DNA of 64,000 bases. Origin: Serpentinicella sp031432315 (GTDB taxonomy: Bacteria > Bacillota > Clostridia > Peptostreptococcales > Natronincolaceae). The translations under genes were made by a program, and so were the position numbers. The DNA lies in assembly GCF_031432315.1 (NCBI RefSeq), contig NZ_JAVKGO010000003.1:124001-188000 (forward strand). Reading direction: 5' to 3'. Below are positions 34,731-44,050 of this stretch, one piece after another. How positions within the stretch are numbered: position 1 is the stretch's first letter; each line of letters opens with the position of its first letter. Below the pieces are notes generated by a model, which ran no database searches, was not told the origin of the DNA, and was given only the letters and a program-made list of their open reading frames with translations.

Positions 34731-35765
34731 TTAGATAAACCCAATAATTAAATAAATAAGATTGTCTAACTCATCAACTAAAGGGGTATGCCCGCTATTA
34801 TCAAGGTAAACTAGTTTTGCATTGTCTCCAATTCCTCTTTGTGTAGCAATGGACATTTCTTCAGATATAATCTTATCTTTTCTTCCATGTATAATAAGTG
34901 TTGGCATTGTTATTTTGTCAACTTCACCAGTACCATTTACAATACCGTTATGTTCATTAGAAATGTTAAAATGAATTAACGCATAATTTATATCCACGAG
35001 GTTTTGTTGCTTGATCATTTCTTCAATATAAGCATCATACCTGTCAGGGTCCGGTTTCTTAACATTGTACAATGACAGATCAGCTATTTGTTTGAGTACC
35101 CATTTGTTTCTAGAATAACATGCATTCAAAAACATTCGAACATCATTTTCAATCATATGTTTAGATAGATAAGCAGAGGGTGGTGTATTTGTAAAATTAG
35201 GGAATAGCGTGTTGCTTAAAAAATTACTATGACAAAAAGTATATCCTTTCATACTTGATGATGAAAGTAAAATTAATTTCTCTACTCTTTTACTATAATC
35301 TGCGGCAAATTGCATTGCTACTGCACCGCCAGCAGACCAACCTACTAATACAGCCTTATCTATACCTATGCAATCCATAAACAAATTAATATCTTCTGAT
35401 AAATCCTTAATAGAATATATGGACTTTCGATAGGTTGAAATACCAAAACCCCGTAGGTCAATTGCGAACACTTTGTAATCCCCTGGCATATTCTCCATGA
35501 GAAGATCCCAGTTTTTTGAGGAACTCATATTACCATGGAGTAAAATAAGGGTCTGTTTTCCAGATCCCGATTCTCTATACCCCAAAGTTTCACCATTTGA
35601 AAGTTTAATCTTTTTAAGTGTAATATTATTAAATTTATATTTTGTACGTTCTTTTTGTGTATGTAAAGGAACGGTCGAATGAACGATGGTTTCGTAAAGA
35701 TCTGTATAGATTCCTATACTCTTATAGCTAACATCACAGAGTGCTTTTAAAATATTTGTCGACAT
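34731..35765 (-). CDS. Alpha/beta hydrolase
   Basis: 344-residue serine hydrolase. Oxyanion-hole motif LLHGNMSSS, nucleophile elbow GWSAGGA, acid Asp in HGRKDKI, and catalytic His in SGHTPLVDE. The first 50 residues precede the fold and look helical. The fold covers esterases, lipases and C-C hydrolases; substrate unknown. ATG 35765 is preceded by AGGAGGAGAAATGTT on the minus strand. Confidence 0.9.
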   Translation of the reverse strand: MSTNILKALCDVSYKSIGIYTDLYETIVHSTVPLHTQKERTKYKFNNITLKKIKLSNGETLGYRESGSGKQTLILLHGNMSSSKNWDLLMENMPGDYKVFAIDLRGFGISTYRKSIYSIKDLSEDINLFMDCIGIDKAVLVGWSAGGAVAMQFAADYSKRVEKLILLSSSSMKGYTFCHSNFLSNTLFPNFTNTPPSAYLSKHMIENDVRMFLNACYSRNKWVLKQIADLSLYNVKKPDPDRYDAYIEEMIKQQNLVDINYALIHFNISNEHNGIVNGTGEVDKITMPTLIIHGRKDKIISEEMSIATQRGIGDNAKLVYLDNSGHTPLVDELDNLIYLIIGFI

Positions 35766-36259
35766 AACATTTCTCCTCCTAACTAAGAGATATACCTCGA
35801 ATGTCGATTCATTGTTATATTAATTAAATTTTATCAAAAAATATCAACTTTTGGAAGTATTTATTATTTTTATTATAAAGTCACTATTAGTATGGAGTAA
35901 TGTCATTAATAAAAACAATATAATAAAAGGCAATATTAGATTAAATTAGAAGTAAGAAAAAATAGAAAAATTAAAAAATTCAAATTAATCTATTAACTAG
36001 GGTTTAAATTAATCTTTATTTTTGATAAAATGAAATTTATAATAATTAAAATTTCATTTTCGAAATTTCAAAGAAAAGTTGAATATATCAACTAAATTGT
36101 CTAAAACAACGATAAAGTAATTTAAAACTGCATAAAGAATTATATTTAAATAGTGGGTAATTTGAAATTATTAATTAAACTCTTTCATTTTTTAACAATG
36201 TGAAATTAATAACAAAAATATTATAGATACATTTAGTAAATATAAGGGGGCATGGTTTA
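35766..36259. other. 494-base AT-rich spacer, nothing assigned
   Basis: Divergent spacer between the alpha/beta hydrolase and citrate synthase genes. Very A/T-rich with short chance palindromes (for example TGAAATTT and AAATTTCA near 36050-36070, AGTTGA/TCAACT near 36076-36092). I see no riboswitch, T-box or ORF. Confidence 0.6.
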
Positions 36260-37609
36260 ATGGATGAATTTAAAAGTCAAATAGATAATTTAGCCACATT
36301 AGCAGGGAAGAATAATTGTATAAAACCAGAACTACACAGTAAGTACAACACAAAAAGAGGACTTAGAAACAATGATGGAACTGGCGTACTCATAGGACTA
36401 ACGGAAATTGGAGAAGTATCTGGATATAACTATGAAGATGGTAAAAAACTTCCTAAAGAAGGTGAATTATACTATCGAGGATATGAAGTGAGTGAGCTAG
36501 TAAAAGGGTATCGAAAGGAAAAAAGGTTTGGTTTTGAAGAAGTATGTTACCTTTTATTATTTGGTGAATTACCTTCTAAAGAACAATTGAATAGCTTTGA
36601 AGAGATGCTAGCAGAATATAGATGTTTACCTAATGGGTTTACAGAAGATATGATTTTAAAAGCACCAAGCTCAGATATTATGAATAAGCTTGCTCGAAGC
36701 GTATTAACATGTTACTCTTATGATGATAATCCTGACGATATAGGTATAGCTAATGTGCTTCGTCAGTGTGTGGAGCTAGTTGCTCGGTTCCCTACCATGG
36801 CGGCTTATGGGTATCAAGCAAAAGCACATTTTTACGATAATCAAAGTTTATTTATTCACTTACCACAGAAAAATTTAAGCACAGCAGAAAATTTTCTTCA
36901 TTTAATTCGTCCAGGAAATCAATATACAGAATTAGAAGCAGAAATTTTAGATTTAAATTTAATTATTCATGCTGAGCATGGTGGTGGAAATAACTCCGCC
37001 TTTACTACCCATGTTGTTTCATCAACAGATACGGATACTTATTCAGCTGTTGCAGCTGCAGTAGGTGCCCTTAAAGGACCAAAACATGGTGGTGCAAACA
37101 TAAGGGTAATGCGTATGATCGAAGACATAAAGAAAAATGTTCCAAACTGGAGTAATGAAAAGGCATTAGAAGATTATTTAGCAAAAATTGCACGAAAAGA
37201 AGCTTACGATCAATCAGGCTTAATATACGGAATTGGGCATGCGGTATATACAGACTCAGACCCCCGGGCAGTTTTATTAAAATCAAAGGCCCATGAGTTA
37301 GCAAAAGAAAAGGGAATGGAAGAAGAATTAGAACTTTACGTTAATATTGAAAAATATGCTCCCGGTGTATTAGCCGATGTAAGAGGGATAAAAGATGTTA
37401 GAACGGCTAATGTCGATTTTTACTCAGGTTTTGTATATACAATGTTAAATATACCTATGGAGTTATATACACCTTTATTCGCAGTGGCACGAATACCAGG
37501 ATGGTGTGCCCATCGTTTAGAAGAGTTAGTGAGTGGTGGGAAAATTATTCGACCCGCATATAAAAATGTATCAGAAAAAAGAAACTATGTTTTATTAGAA
37601 GACAGATAA
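36260..37609 (+). CDS. Citrate synthase (citrate/2-methylcitrate synthase family)
   Basis: 449 residues. Condenses oxaloacetate with acetyl-CoA. Active-site regions: GPKHGGANIRVMRM (His), GIGHAVYTDSDPRA (His and substrate Arg) and NVDFYSGFVY (Asp), in the usual order. It has an N-terminal extension of about 45 residues before the core start (GVLIGLTEIGEVSGY), like other clostridial type enzymes. ATG 36260 is preceded by AAGGGGG 10 bases upstream. It probably supplies 2-oxoglutarate and glutamate synthesis, since no other TCA genes are near. Confidence 0.93.
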   Translation: MDEFKSQIDNLATLAGKNNCIKPELHSKYNTKRGLRNNDGTGVLIGLTEIGEVSGYNYEDGKKLPKEGELYYRGYEVSELVKGYRKEKRFGFEEVCYLLLFGELPSKEQLNSFEEMLAEYRCLPNGFTEDMILKAPSSDIMNKLARSVLTCYSYDDNPDDIGIANVLRQCVELVARFPTMAAYGYQAKAHFYDNQSLFIHLPQKNLSTAENFLHLIRPGNQYTELEAEILDLNLIIHAEHGGGNNSAFTTHVVSSTDTDTYSAVAAAVGALKGPKHGGANIRVMRMIEDIKKNVPNWSNEKALEDYLAKIARKEAYDQSGLIYGIGHAVYTDSDPRAVLLKSKAHELAKEKGMEEELELYVNIEKYAPGVLADVRGIKDVRTANVDFYSGFVYTMLNIPMELYTPLFAVARIPGWCAHRLEELVSGGKIIRPAYKNVSEKRNYVLLEDR

Positions 37610-37630
37610 TGCATAAAGGAGAGGGTTATT

Positions 37631-38848
37631 TTGAAATATGTTGTTGTACTAGGGGATGGAATGGCAGACTTTAAAGTAGAGGCACTAGGGAATAAAACGC
37701 CATTACAGAGTGCAAACATTCCAACTATTGATTATATGGCAAACTATGGAGAGCTTGGTCTGGTGCAAACTGTTCCAGAAGGCATGCCACCAGGCAGTGA
37801 CACTGCAAATCTATCCGTTATAGGTTACGATCCAAAAACATATTATAGTGGACGCTCGCCCTTTGAAGCTGCAAGTATGGGTGTAGAACTTAAAGATACA
37901 GATGTAACTTTTAGATGTAATTTAGTCACTTTGTCAGAAGAGGTAGAGTATAAAGATAAAAAAGTAATCGACCATAGTGCCGATGAAATTACGACTGAGG
38001 AAGCGAAGGTTTTAATTCTAGCTGTTTCTGAACATTTAGAGTCAGAAGGAATAAAATTTTATCCTGGTATTAGCTACAGACACTTAGTGCTATGGGATAA
38101 CGGACCTTACGAATGGGATCTGACGCCACCCCATGATATTATTGGAAAAAGTGTTGGCGAATATTTACCGAAGGGAACAAAGTCGGAAATTTTCACAGAA
38201 ATGATGATAAAAAGTAGTGAATTTTTATCAAAGCATCCAATTAACCAAGATCGAGTAAAACGTGGTTTAAATCCAGCTAACTCAATATGGATTTGGGGTG
38301 AAGGAAAAAAACCATTACTAACACCTTTTGATGAGAAACACGGATTAACCGGTTCCGTAATTTCTGCAGTTGATTTAGTAAAAGGTATTGGTTTGTGTGC
38401 AGGCCTAGATTCTATTGACGTTGAAGGTGCTACAGGAAATATACATACGAACTTTATTGGTAAGGCACAAGCAGCCCTCGATGAATTAGCAAAAGGAAAA
38501 GACTTTGTTTATGTACATTTAGAAGCACCAGATGAATGTGGACATAGACAAGAAATAGAAAATAAGGTAAAATCTATAGAGTTGATAGATCAAAATGTGG
38601 TAAAGGTAATCAAAGATGGACTAGAAAAAATGGGTGAAGATTATAAAATACTTATTCTTCCTGATCATCCAACACCTTTAGCATTAAGAACACATACTTC
38701 TGATCCAGTACCCTTTGTTATTTATGAAAACAGTGAAAAAACTTATGACGCAGACCATGTATATGACGAATTTAGCGCAGAGGCAACAGGGGTGTTTTTC
38801 GATCAAGGGTATAAACTAATGGACTATTTTTTAAAAGACAACAATTGA
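37631..38848 (+). CDS. Phosphoglycerate-mutase-like predicted homoserine kinase
   Basis: 405 residues, alkaline-phosphatase-superfamily fold of the cofactor-independent archaeal-type phosphoglycerate mutase. Metal sites include VVLGDGMADF (start), PPGSDTANLSVIGYDP (the catalytic Ser/Thr region), YVHLEAPDECGH and LPDHPTPLALRTHTSDPVPF. It lies 21 bases before thrC, and this branch is proposed (TIGR02535) to be a homoserine kinase substituting for ThrB. That fits the absence of a GHMP-type thrB here. Start is TTG 37631 after GGAGAGGG. Confidence 0.82.
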   Translation: MKYVVVLGDGMADFKVEALGNKTPLQSANIPTIDYMANYGELGLVQTVPEGMPPGSDTANLSVIGYDPKTYYSGRSPFEAASMGVELKDTDVTFRCNLVTLSEEVEYKDKKVIDHSADEITTEEAKVLILAVSEHLESEGIKFYPGISYRHLVLWDNGPYEWDLTPPHDIIGKSVGEYLPKGTKSEIFTEMMIKSSEFLSKHPINQDRVKRGLNPANSIWIWGEGKKPLLTPFDEKHGLTGSVISAVDLVKGIGLCAGLDSIDVEGATGNIHTNFIGKAQAALDELAKGKDFVYVHLEAPDECGHRQEIENKVKSIELIDQNVVKVIKDGLEKMGEDYKILILPDHPTPLALRTHTSDPVPFVIYENSEKTYDADHVYDEFSAEATGVFFDQGYKLMDYFLKDNN

Positions 38849-38869
38849 ATTGATTGAGGGGGCTAACAC

Positions 38870-40360
38870 ATGAGTCAAATCAGCTACAGAAGCACAAGAG
38901 ATGAGGGGCAACTTGTTTCGTCTGCCGAAGCGATCGTAAAAGGAATCGCCCAGGGTGGAGGACTTTTTGTACCAGATAAAATGCCAAAACTTACAAAAGA
39001 TCTACAGGGGTTAATGGATTTAGATTATAAACAATTGGCTTATGAAATTTTAAGTTTATTTTTAACGGACTTTAAAGAAGAAGAGTTGAAACAATGTATT
39101 AATAGTGCCTATGATGAAAAATTTGATACACCAGTTATTGCGCCGGTTAACAAAAAAGGAAATAAATATTTCCTTGAATTGTTCCATGGTCCAACTTTAG
39201 CTTTTAAAGATATGGCACTATCTATTTTACCTTACTTACTAAAAACAGCAGCGAAAAAATTAAATATTGATAAAGAAATCGTTATTCTTGCAGCAACTTC
39301 AGGAGATACGGGTAAAGCAGCTCTAGAAGGGTTTGCAGATGTTGATGGTATAAAAATAATTGTATTTTTCCCGCAAAATGGGGTTAGTGAAGTACAAAGA
39401 AAGCAAATGATTACCCAAACTGGTAATAATACATATGTAATAGGTATTGATGGTAACTTTGATGATGCCCAAAGTGGCGTTAAAAATATATTTACGGATG
39501 AAGCATTCAAAAAAGAATTAGCAAATAATAACCATATGTTTTCATCAGCAAACTCTATTAATATAGGGCGTCTAGTTCCACAAGTAGTGTATTATTTCTA
39601 TGTTTATTTACAAATGTGTAAAAACAAAGAAATAGAGCTAGGGGAAAAAATCAACTTTGTTGTACCCACAGGTAACTTTGGAAATATACTAGCAGGTTAT
39701 TATGCAAAAGAACTAGGATTACCAATTGACCAATTAATTTGCGCATCAAATGAAAATAAAGTGCTATTTGATTTTCTAAGCACTGGAACATACGACAAAG
39801 ATAGAGCGTTTATTTTAACTACATCTCCATCTATGGATATACTGATATCTAGTAACTTAGAGAGGCTGTTATATGCATTAAGCAACGAAAATGTAGATAC
39901 AGTAAAAACGCTAATGGAGAGCTTAACAACAAAAGGGACTTATACCATTAATGAAGATATGAAAAAGAATTTACGAGGCTTTGTTGGTGGATATGCTACA
40001 GAAAAAGAAACAGAAATCGCTATAAAAGAAGTTTTTGAAGAAACAGGATACGTAATGGATACCCATACAGCTGTTGCTTATGCTGTTCATAACAAGTACA
40101 AACAAAATAGTGGCGACGATAAAAAGACAGTAGTAGTTTCAACAGCAAGTCCATACAAATTTACGTCAGATGTAATGAAGTCCATTGATCCTAAATACAG
40201 TGAACAAAACGAATTTAGTTTAATGGAAGAGATGGAAAAAGTATCGAAGGTTTCTATACCTAAACCTATAAAAGATTTAGATAAAAGACCAATACTACAT
40301 AAAAAACAATGTAAAAAAGGTGAAATGAAACAACAAGTAGAAGAAATACTAGGATTATAA
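38870..40360 (+). CDS. thrC: Threonine synthase
   Basis: PLP enzyme converting O-phosphohomoserine to threonine. 496 residues, the long bacterial form. N-terminal YRSTRDEG and GGLFVPDKMP, PLP lysine in GPTLAFKDMA, phosphate loop ATSGDTGKAALEG, GNFGNILAGYYAKELGLP. It is paired with the upstream kinase-like gene, together giving the last two steps from homoserine. ATG 38870 has GAGGGGGC upstream. Confidence 0.96.
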   Translation: MSQISYRSTRDEGQLVSSAEAIVKGIAQGGGLFVPDKMPKLTKDLQGLMDLDYKQLAYEILSLFLTDFKEEELKQCINSAYDEKFDTPVIAPVNKKGNKYFLELFHGPTLAFKDMALSILPYLLKTAAKKLNIDKEIVILAATSGDTGKAALEGFADVDGIKIIVFFPQNGVSEVQRKQMITQTGNNTYVIGIDGNFDDAQSGVKNIFTDEAFKKELANNNHMFSSANSINIGRLVPQVVYYFYVYLQMCKNKEIELGEKINFVVPTGNFGNILAGYYAKELGLPIDQLICASNENKVLFDFLSTGTYDKDRAFILTTSPSMDILISSNLERLLYALSNENVDTVKTLMESLTTKGTYTINEDMKKNLRGFVGGYATEKETEIAIKEVFEETGYVMDTHTAVAYAVHNKYKQNSGDDKKTVVVSTASPYKFTSDVMKSIDPKYSEQNEFSLMEEMEKVSKVSIPKPIKDLDKRPILHKKQCKKGEMKQQVEEILGL

Positions 40361-40395
40361 TGACATATACAAAAATAAAATAGCATAGGTTAAAT

Positions 40396-40444
40396 AAAGG
40401 ACATCCTTAGCATGAGTGTAACAACATTGTACAGGATGTCTTTT
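40396..40444 (+). terminator. Terminator of thrC
   Basis: AAAGGACATCCT (40396-40407) pairs with AGGATGTCTTT (40433-40443). This hairpin lies inside the apparent N-terminal extension of the next frame, which argues that the extension is not coding. Confidence 0.75.
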
Positions 40445-40594
40445 GTTGATAGATGTACATATAGGAAGGTATATCGTTATTCAATAAGTCCGTATGACGT
40501 TGTAAAAGCGTGTCGTTTAATGCAAAACGAAAATTGTTTAAAGAAAAAATACAGGGGGTATTTATTTAAAAAAATAGAACAGGGGGCGTTTGTG

Positions 40595-40795
40595 ATGGCT
40601 TTGAACTACTATGATTTATTAGAAAAATTATCAAAGGAAGCAAAAGAGGTCTCTAATCAACTGCAACAGATTCAAAAAGAAATGGTCTCAGTTAATTGGA
40701 GTAACGATTTAAAAACTGTGAATAGAAGTGAGTTAAAAGAAACCGTATTTGACTATATGATCAATGGTGCAGGAAATAATAGAGGATTTTATTAA
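40595..40795 (+). CDS. Small helical protein, unknown function
   Basis: 66 residues from ATG 40595, chosen because AGGGGG (40581-40586) precedes it and the upstream part of the open frame covers the thrC terminator. Sequence is mostly amphipathic helix (YYDLLEKLSKEAKEVSNQLQ). It lies just before the TPP riboswitch but is separate from it. I recognise no family. Confidence 0.5.
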   Translation: MALNYYDLLEKLSKEAKEVSNQLQQIQKEMVSVNWSNDLKTVNRSELKETVFDYMINGAGNNRGFY

Positions 40796-40925
40796 AGAAA
40801 TTGAGTAATTACTTTAGTGTAATAATCAAAAAGATAAATATAAATTAATTAGACAATTTACGAAATAACTTTACAAATATTTCGCTTTACCATATAATTA
40901 ACTTAATATTTTGTAAATTAAATAA

Positions 40926-41016
40926 GCAAGCTAGGGGTGCCTTTGGCTGAGAGGGATTTAAATATCCTAACCCTTCGAACCTGAAGTAGTTAAAACTACC
41001 GTAGGGAAGCGCATAA
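40926..41016 (+). promoter_or_regulatory. TPP riboswitch (THI element)
   Basis: All conserved parts are present: AGGGGTGCC (40933-40941), GGCTGAGAGGG, the ACCCTTCGAACCTGA block (40970-40984) and GTAGGGAAGCG (41001-41011). It governs the thiSFGH operon: TPP binding should favour the terminator that follows. Confidence 0.97.
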
Positions 41017-41032
41017 TACAAAAATACTACGC

Positions 41033-41061
41033 GCTTGTTCTATAGAACAAGCAATTTTTTT
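41033..41061 (+). terminator. TPP riboswitch terminator
   Basis: GCTTGTTC (41033-41040), loop TATA, GAACAAGC (41045-41052), followed by AATTTTTTTT. It ends 64 bases before thiS. Confidence 0.9.
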
Positions 41062-41124
41062 TGTAAAACATATGCAAATCCTAGGGATTTGCATTTTTTA
41101 TTTTTGTTACAAGGGGGTGTCAAT

Positions 41125-41319
41125 ATGATTATTAATGGCAAAAAGATGGATTTTGAATTAGGCATAACAGTAACAGAAGTATTAAAAAGATTAGAACTGC
41201 CTAACCAAACCGTTGTTGTAGAATTAAATCTAGATATTGTACCAGCTGAAAAATATAATACAACTACCATAAATGAAGGTGACAAGGTAGAAATCGTTAA
41301 GTTTGTAGGAGGTGGTTGA
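41125..41319 (+). CDS. thiS: Sulfur carrier protein ThiS
   Basis: 64-residue ubiquitin-like protein whose C-terminal Gly-Gly (EIVKFVGGG) is thiocarboxylated to deliver sulfur to the thiazole. ATG 41125 follows AAGGGGGTG; an in-frame extension to 41035 runs through the riboswitch terminator and is not coding. First gene of thiSFGH, overlapping the ribosome site of thiF. Confidence 0.95.
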   Translation: MIINGKKMDFELGITVTEVLKRLELPNQTVVVELNLDIVPAEKYNTTTINEGDKVEIVKFVGGG

Positions 41320-41320
41320 T

Positions 41321-42127
41321 ATGAGGATAAAAATTAACGAAAGAGAGATTGCAGTTTCAAACAACTTAACTGTATTTGAGCTAAAAAATAAAGTGAAAAA
41401 AGAGGCTGACATTGTTATATACAATGGATTTATTATTAAAGAAGATCAATCCATTAAAGAAGGTGACTGTGTTTCTTTTATAAAAAGAGGAGAAATGCCC
41501 TCAGAGGAAGACATGGAAGCTTTACTCGTTTCAAGACACACACCCGGGGTACATCAAAAAATAAAAAATGCTACCGTTGGGATTGCAGGTCTTGGGGGAC
41601 TAGGCTCAAACATTGCCATATCCCTAGCAAGAATAGGGATAGGAAAGCTGCTTTTAGTTGATTTTGACGTTGTAGAGCCAAGCAACTTAAATAGACAGCA
41701 GTACTTGATCAAACACATTGGCATGTACAAAACCGATGCACTGAAAGCTTTAATCCATGAAATTAACCCCTTTGTAGAAGTAGAAACGAAGAACTTATTT
41801 TTAGAAACATCCAATATTAAACCTACTTTTGAAAATGTGGATGTAGTTGTAGAAGCCTTCGATAACCCAAATTGCAAAGCCGATTTAGTAACCACAACCT
41901 TAACACAGCTAAAAGGAAAGCCCGTCGTAGCCGCATCAGGATTAGCAGGATACGCTTCAAGCAATCAAATTGAAACAAAAAAAGTAAAAGAAAACTTTTA
42001 TTTAGTAGGAGATGATGTATCCGAAGCCAAACCTGGAAGTGGATTGATGGCACCTAGGGTAGGAGTAGCTGCAAACCATCAGGCAAATATGGTACTTAGA
42101 ATTTTATTAGATGAAAAAGAAATTTAG
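41321..42127 (+). CDS. thiF: ThiS adenylyltransferase ThiF with N-terminal ThiS-like domain
   Basis: 268 residues. Residues 1-65 are a second beta-grasp (ThiS-like) domain (INEREIAVSNNLTVFELKNK ... EGDCVSFIKRGEMP) lacking a terminal Gly-Gly. Residues 80-268 are an E1-like adenylating domain with GIAGLGGLGSNIA (ATP loop), LVDFDVVEPSNLNRQQY and the DVVVEAFDN segment. This matches the clostridial ThiF subfamily. ATG 41321 has AGGAGGT (41308-41314) 6 bases upstream and lies 1 base after thiS. Confidence 0.93.
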   Translation: MRIKINEREIAVSNNLTVFELKNKVKKEADIVIYNGFIIKEDQSIKEGDCVSFIKRGEMPSEEDMEALLVSRHTPGVHQKIKNATVGIAGLGGLGSNIAISLARIGIGKLLLVDFDVVEPSNLNRQQYLIKHIGMYKTDALKALIHEINPFVEVETKNLFLETSNIKPTFENVDVVVEAFDNPNCKADLVTTTLTQLKGKPVVAASGLAGYASSNQIETKKVKENFYLVGDDVSEAKPGSGLMAPRVGVAANHQANMVLRILLDEKEI

Positions 42128-42142
42128 AAAGGAGTGGAAAAG

Positions 42143-42919
42143 ATGGATGAATTTAAAATAGGTGGTGAAGCGTTAAAAAGCCGGTTATTAGTAGGAACAG
42201 GGAAGTATCCTAACCACAAAATAATGTATGACGCCATTAAGCATTGCGGTACACAGGTGGTTACAATGGCACTGAGAAGAGTGGATCTAGATTCAAAGGA
42301 AGATAACATCGTAGAGTACATACCTAAAAATTGTATTTTACTACCTAACACCTCCGGGGCAAGAAATGCAGAGGAAGCAGTAAGGATTGCCCGGTTAGCC
42401 AAAGCCATGGGTTGTGGAAACTGGATTAAGATTGAGGTAATTAGTGATAACAAATACTTGTTACCAGATAATATAGAAACCATAAAAGCCACAGAAATAT
42501 TAGCAAAAGAAGGTTTTAATATATTGCCTTACATGAGCCCAGACCTTATGGCAGGAAAACAAATGATTGAAGCTGGAGCAGCAGCGGTCATGCCTTTGGG
42601 ATCACCCATTGGTACAAATAGAGGGATTAGAACAAAAGAGATCGTTCAAATCATGATTGATGAACTTGATGCCCCAATTATTGTAGACGCCGGCATCGGA
42701 AAACCTTCAGAGGCGGCAGAAGCCATGGAAATGGGCGCAGCAGCAGTCCTTGTAAATACAGCAATCGCCACAGCAACAGATCCAATTCAAATGGCAGAAG
42801 CCTTTGACCTAGCAGTAAAAGCCGGAAGAATGGCCTATCTTGCGAAAACCGGTCCAGTAGGACAAATTGCAAAAGCATCATCCCCATTAACAGGCTTCTT
42901 ATCAGAAGGTGGGTTATAA
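42143..42919 (+). CDS. thiG: Thiazole synthase ThiG
   Basis: 258-residue TIM-barrel enzyme forming the thiazole phosphate from DXP, dehydroglycine and ThiS thiocarboxylate. Schiff-base region KIGGEALKSRLLVGTGKY at the start; phosphate-binding loops VDAGIGKPSEAAEAMEMGA and AAAVLVNTAIA at the end. ATG 42143 has AAAGGAG (42128-42134) 8 bases upstream; GTG 42134 overlaps that site. It overlaps thiH by one base (TAATG). Confidence 0.96.
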   Translation: MDEFKIGGEALKSRLLVGTGKYPNHKIMYDAIKHCGTQVVTMALRRVDLDSKEDNIVEYIPKNCILLPNTSGARNAEEAVRIARLAKAMGCGNWIKIEVISDNKYLLPDNIETIKATEILAKEGFNILPYMSPDLMAGKQMIEAGAAAVMPLGSPIGTNRGIRTKEIVQIMIDELDAPIIVDAGIGKPSEAAEAMEMGAAAVLVNTAIATATDPIQMAEAFDLAVKAGRMAYLAKTGPVGQIAKASSPLTGFLSEGGL

Positions 42920-44022
42920 TGAGCTTTCTCGATTTTAAGAAAAATGTATCACAGATAAACTTTGATGATTATTTTAGCAAGGTATCAAAGAATGATGTCC
43001 TTAAAGCATTGAATAAGCGTAAAGTTGACTATTACGACTACTTAACCCTATTGTCACCGGTGGGGGAAAATTGTTTAGAAGAAATGGCACAAAAATCAAG
43101 AGAATTATCCCTACAGCATTTTGGAAAAACCATTTTACTCTATACACCGATGTATTTATCTAACCATTGTGTAAATGTCTGTGCCTACTGTGGTTTTAAT
43201 AAAGAAAACAACATCCCTCGTAAAAAACTAACAGCCGAAGAAATAGAAAAAGAAGCAAAACAAATTGCAGCCACAGGACTAAAACATATTTTAATTTTAA
43301 CAGGAGAATCAAGGGAAGAAACACCGGTCTCCTACATTAAAGATTCCGTTAAAATATTAAAAAAATACTTCCAGGGCATCGCCATAGAAATATACCCCTT
43401 AGAAGAAAATGAATATAAAGCGTTAATTGATGCTGGGGTCGATAGCTTGACGATTTATCAAGAAGTTTACGACGAAGAAATTTACGATAAAGTGCATATA
43501 TCCGGTCCTAAAAAGGATTACAAGTACAGACTCGATGCACCGGAAAGAGCCTGTAAAGCCCAAATAAGAGGGGTAAACATCGGTGCCCTTTTAGGAATAA
43601 ATAACTGGCGAGAGGAAGCCTTCATGACAGGACTTCATGGTCAGTACTTGCAAGATAAGTACCCAGAAGTAGAGCTGAGTATATCCCTGCCAAGAATGCG
43701 CCCCCATGTTGGCCATAAAAATTATAAAGAGTTAGTCAATGACAAAAACCTTGTACAAATTATGCTCGCTTCCCGTATTTTCTTACCAAGAGCAGGCATA
43801 ACCATATCAACCCGGGAACAAAAAAGCTTTAGAGACAACCTAGTGCCCCTAGGCGTAACAAAAATGTCCGCCGGAGTCTCAACAGAAGTAGGAGGACATA
43901 GCTCAGAGGAAAAGACCCCAAGTCAATTTGACATCAGCGATGAAAGAACCGTACAAGAAATGAAAGAAATGATTTTATCAAAAGGCTATCAACCAATATT
44001 CAAAGACTGGATGGCTATTTAA
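42919..44022 (+). CDS. thiH: 2-iminoacetate synthase ThiH (radical SAM)
   Basis: 367 residues. Cleaves tyrosine to dehydroglycine for the thiazole. Radical-SAM cluster motif CVNVCAYC (Cys-x3-Cys-x2-Cys), preceded by ILLYTPMYLSNHC and followed by GFNKENNIPRKKL. GGHSS near the C-terminus is a family marker. Oxygen-sensitive enzyme used by anaerobes instead of glycine oxidase ThiO. Last gene of the riboswitch-controlled unit before a repeat array. Confidence 0.96.
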   Translation: MSFLDFKKNVSQINFDDYFSKVSKNDVLKALNKRKVDYYDYLTLLSPVGENCLEEMAQKSRELSLQHFGKTILLYTPMYLSNHCVNVCAYCGFNKENNIPRKKLTAEEIEKEAKQIAATGLKHILILTGESREETPVSYIKDSVKILKKYFQGIAIEIYPLEENEYKALIDAGVDSLTIYQEVYDEEIYDKVHISGPKKDYKYRLDAPERACKAQIRGVNIGALLGINNWREEAFMTGLHGQYLQDKYPEVELSISLPRMRPHVGHKNYKELVNDKNLVQIMLASRIFLPRAGITISTREQKSFRDNLVPLGVTKMSAGVSTEVGGHSSEEKTPSQFDISDERTVQEMKEMILSKGYQPIFKDWMAI

Positions 44023-44050
44023 CACATTTGTAGTTGTCATGGTTTTATAT

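Noticed and set aside
40412..40594. N-terminal 61-residue extension of the small ORF before the TPP riboswitch
   Set aside because: It covers the thrC terminator and has no ribosome site; the internal ATG at 40595 has AGGGGG.
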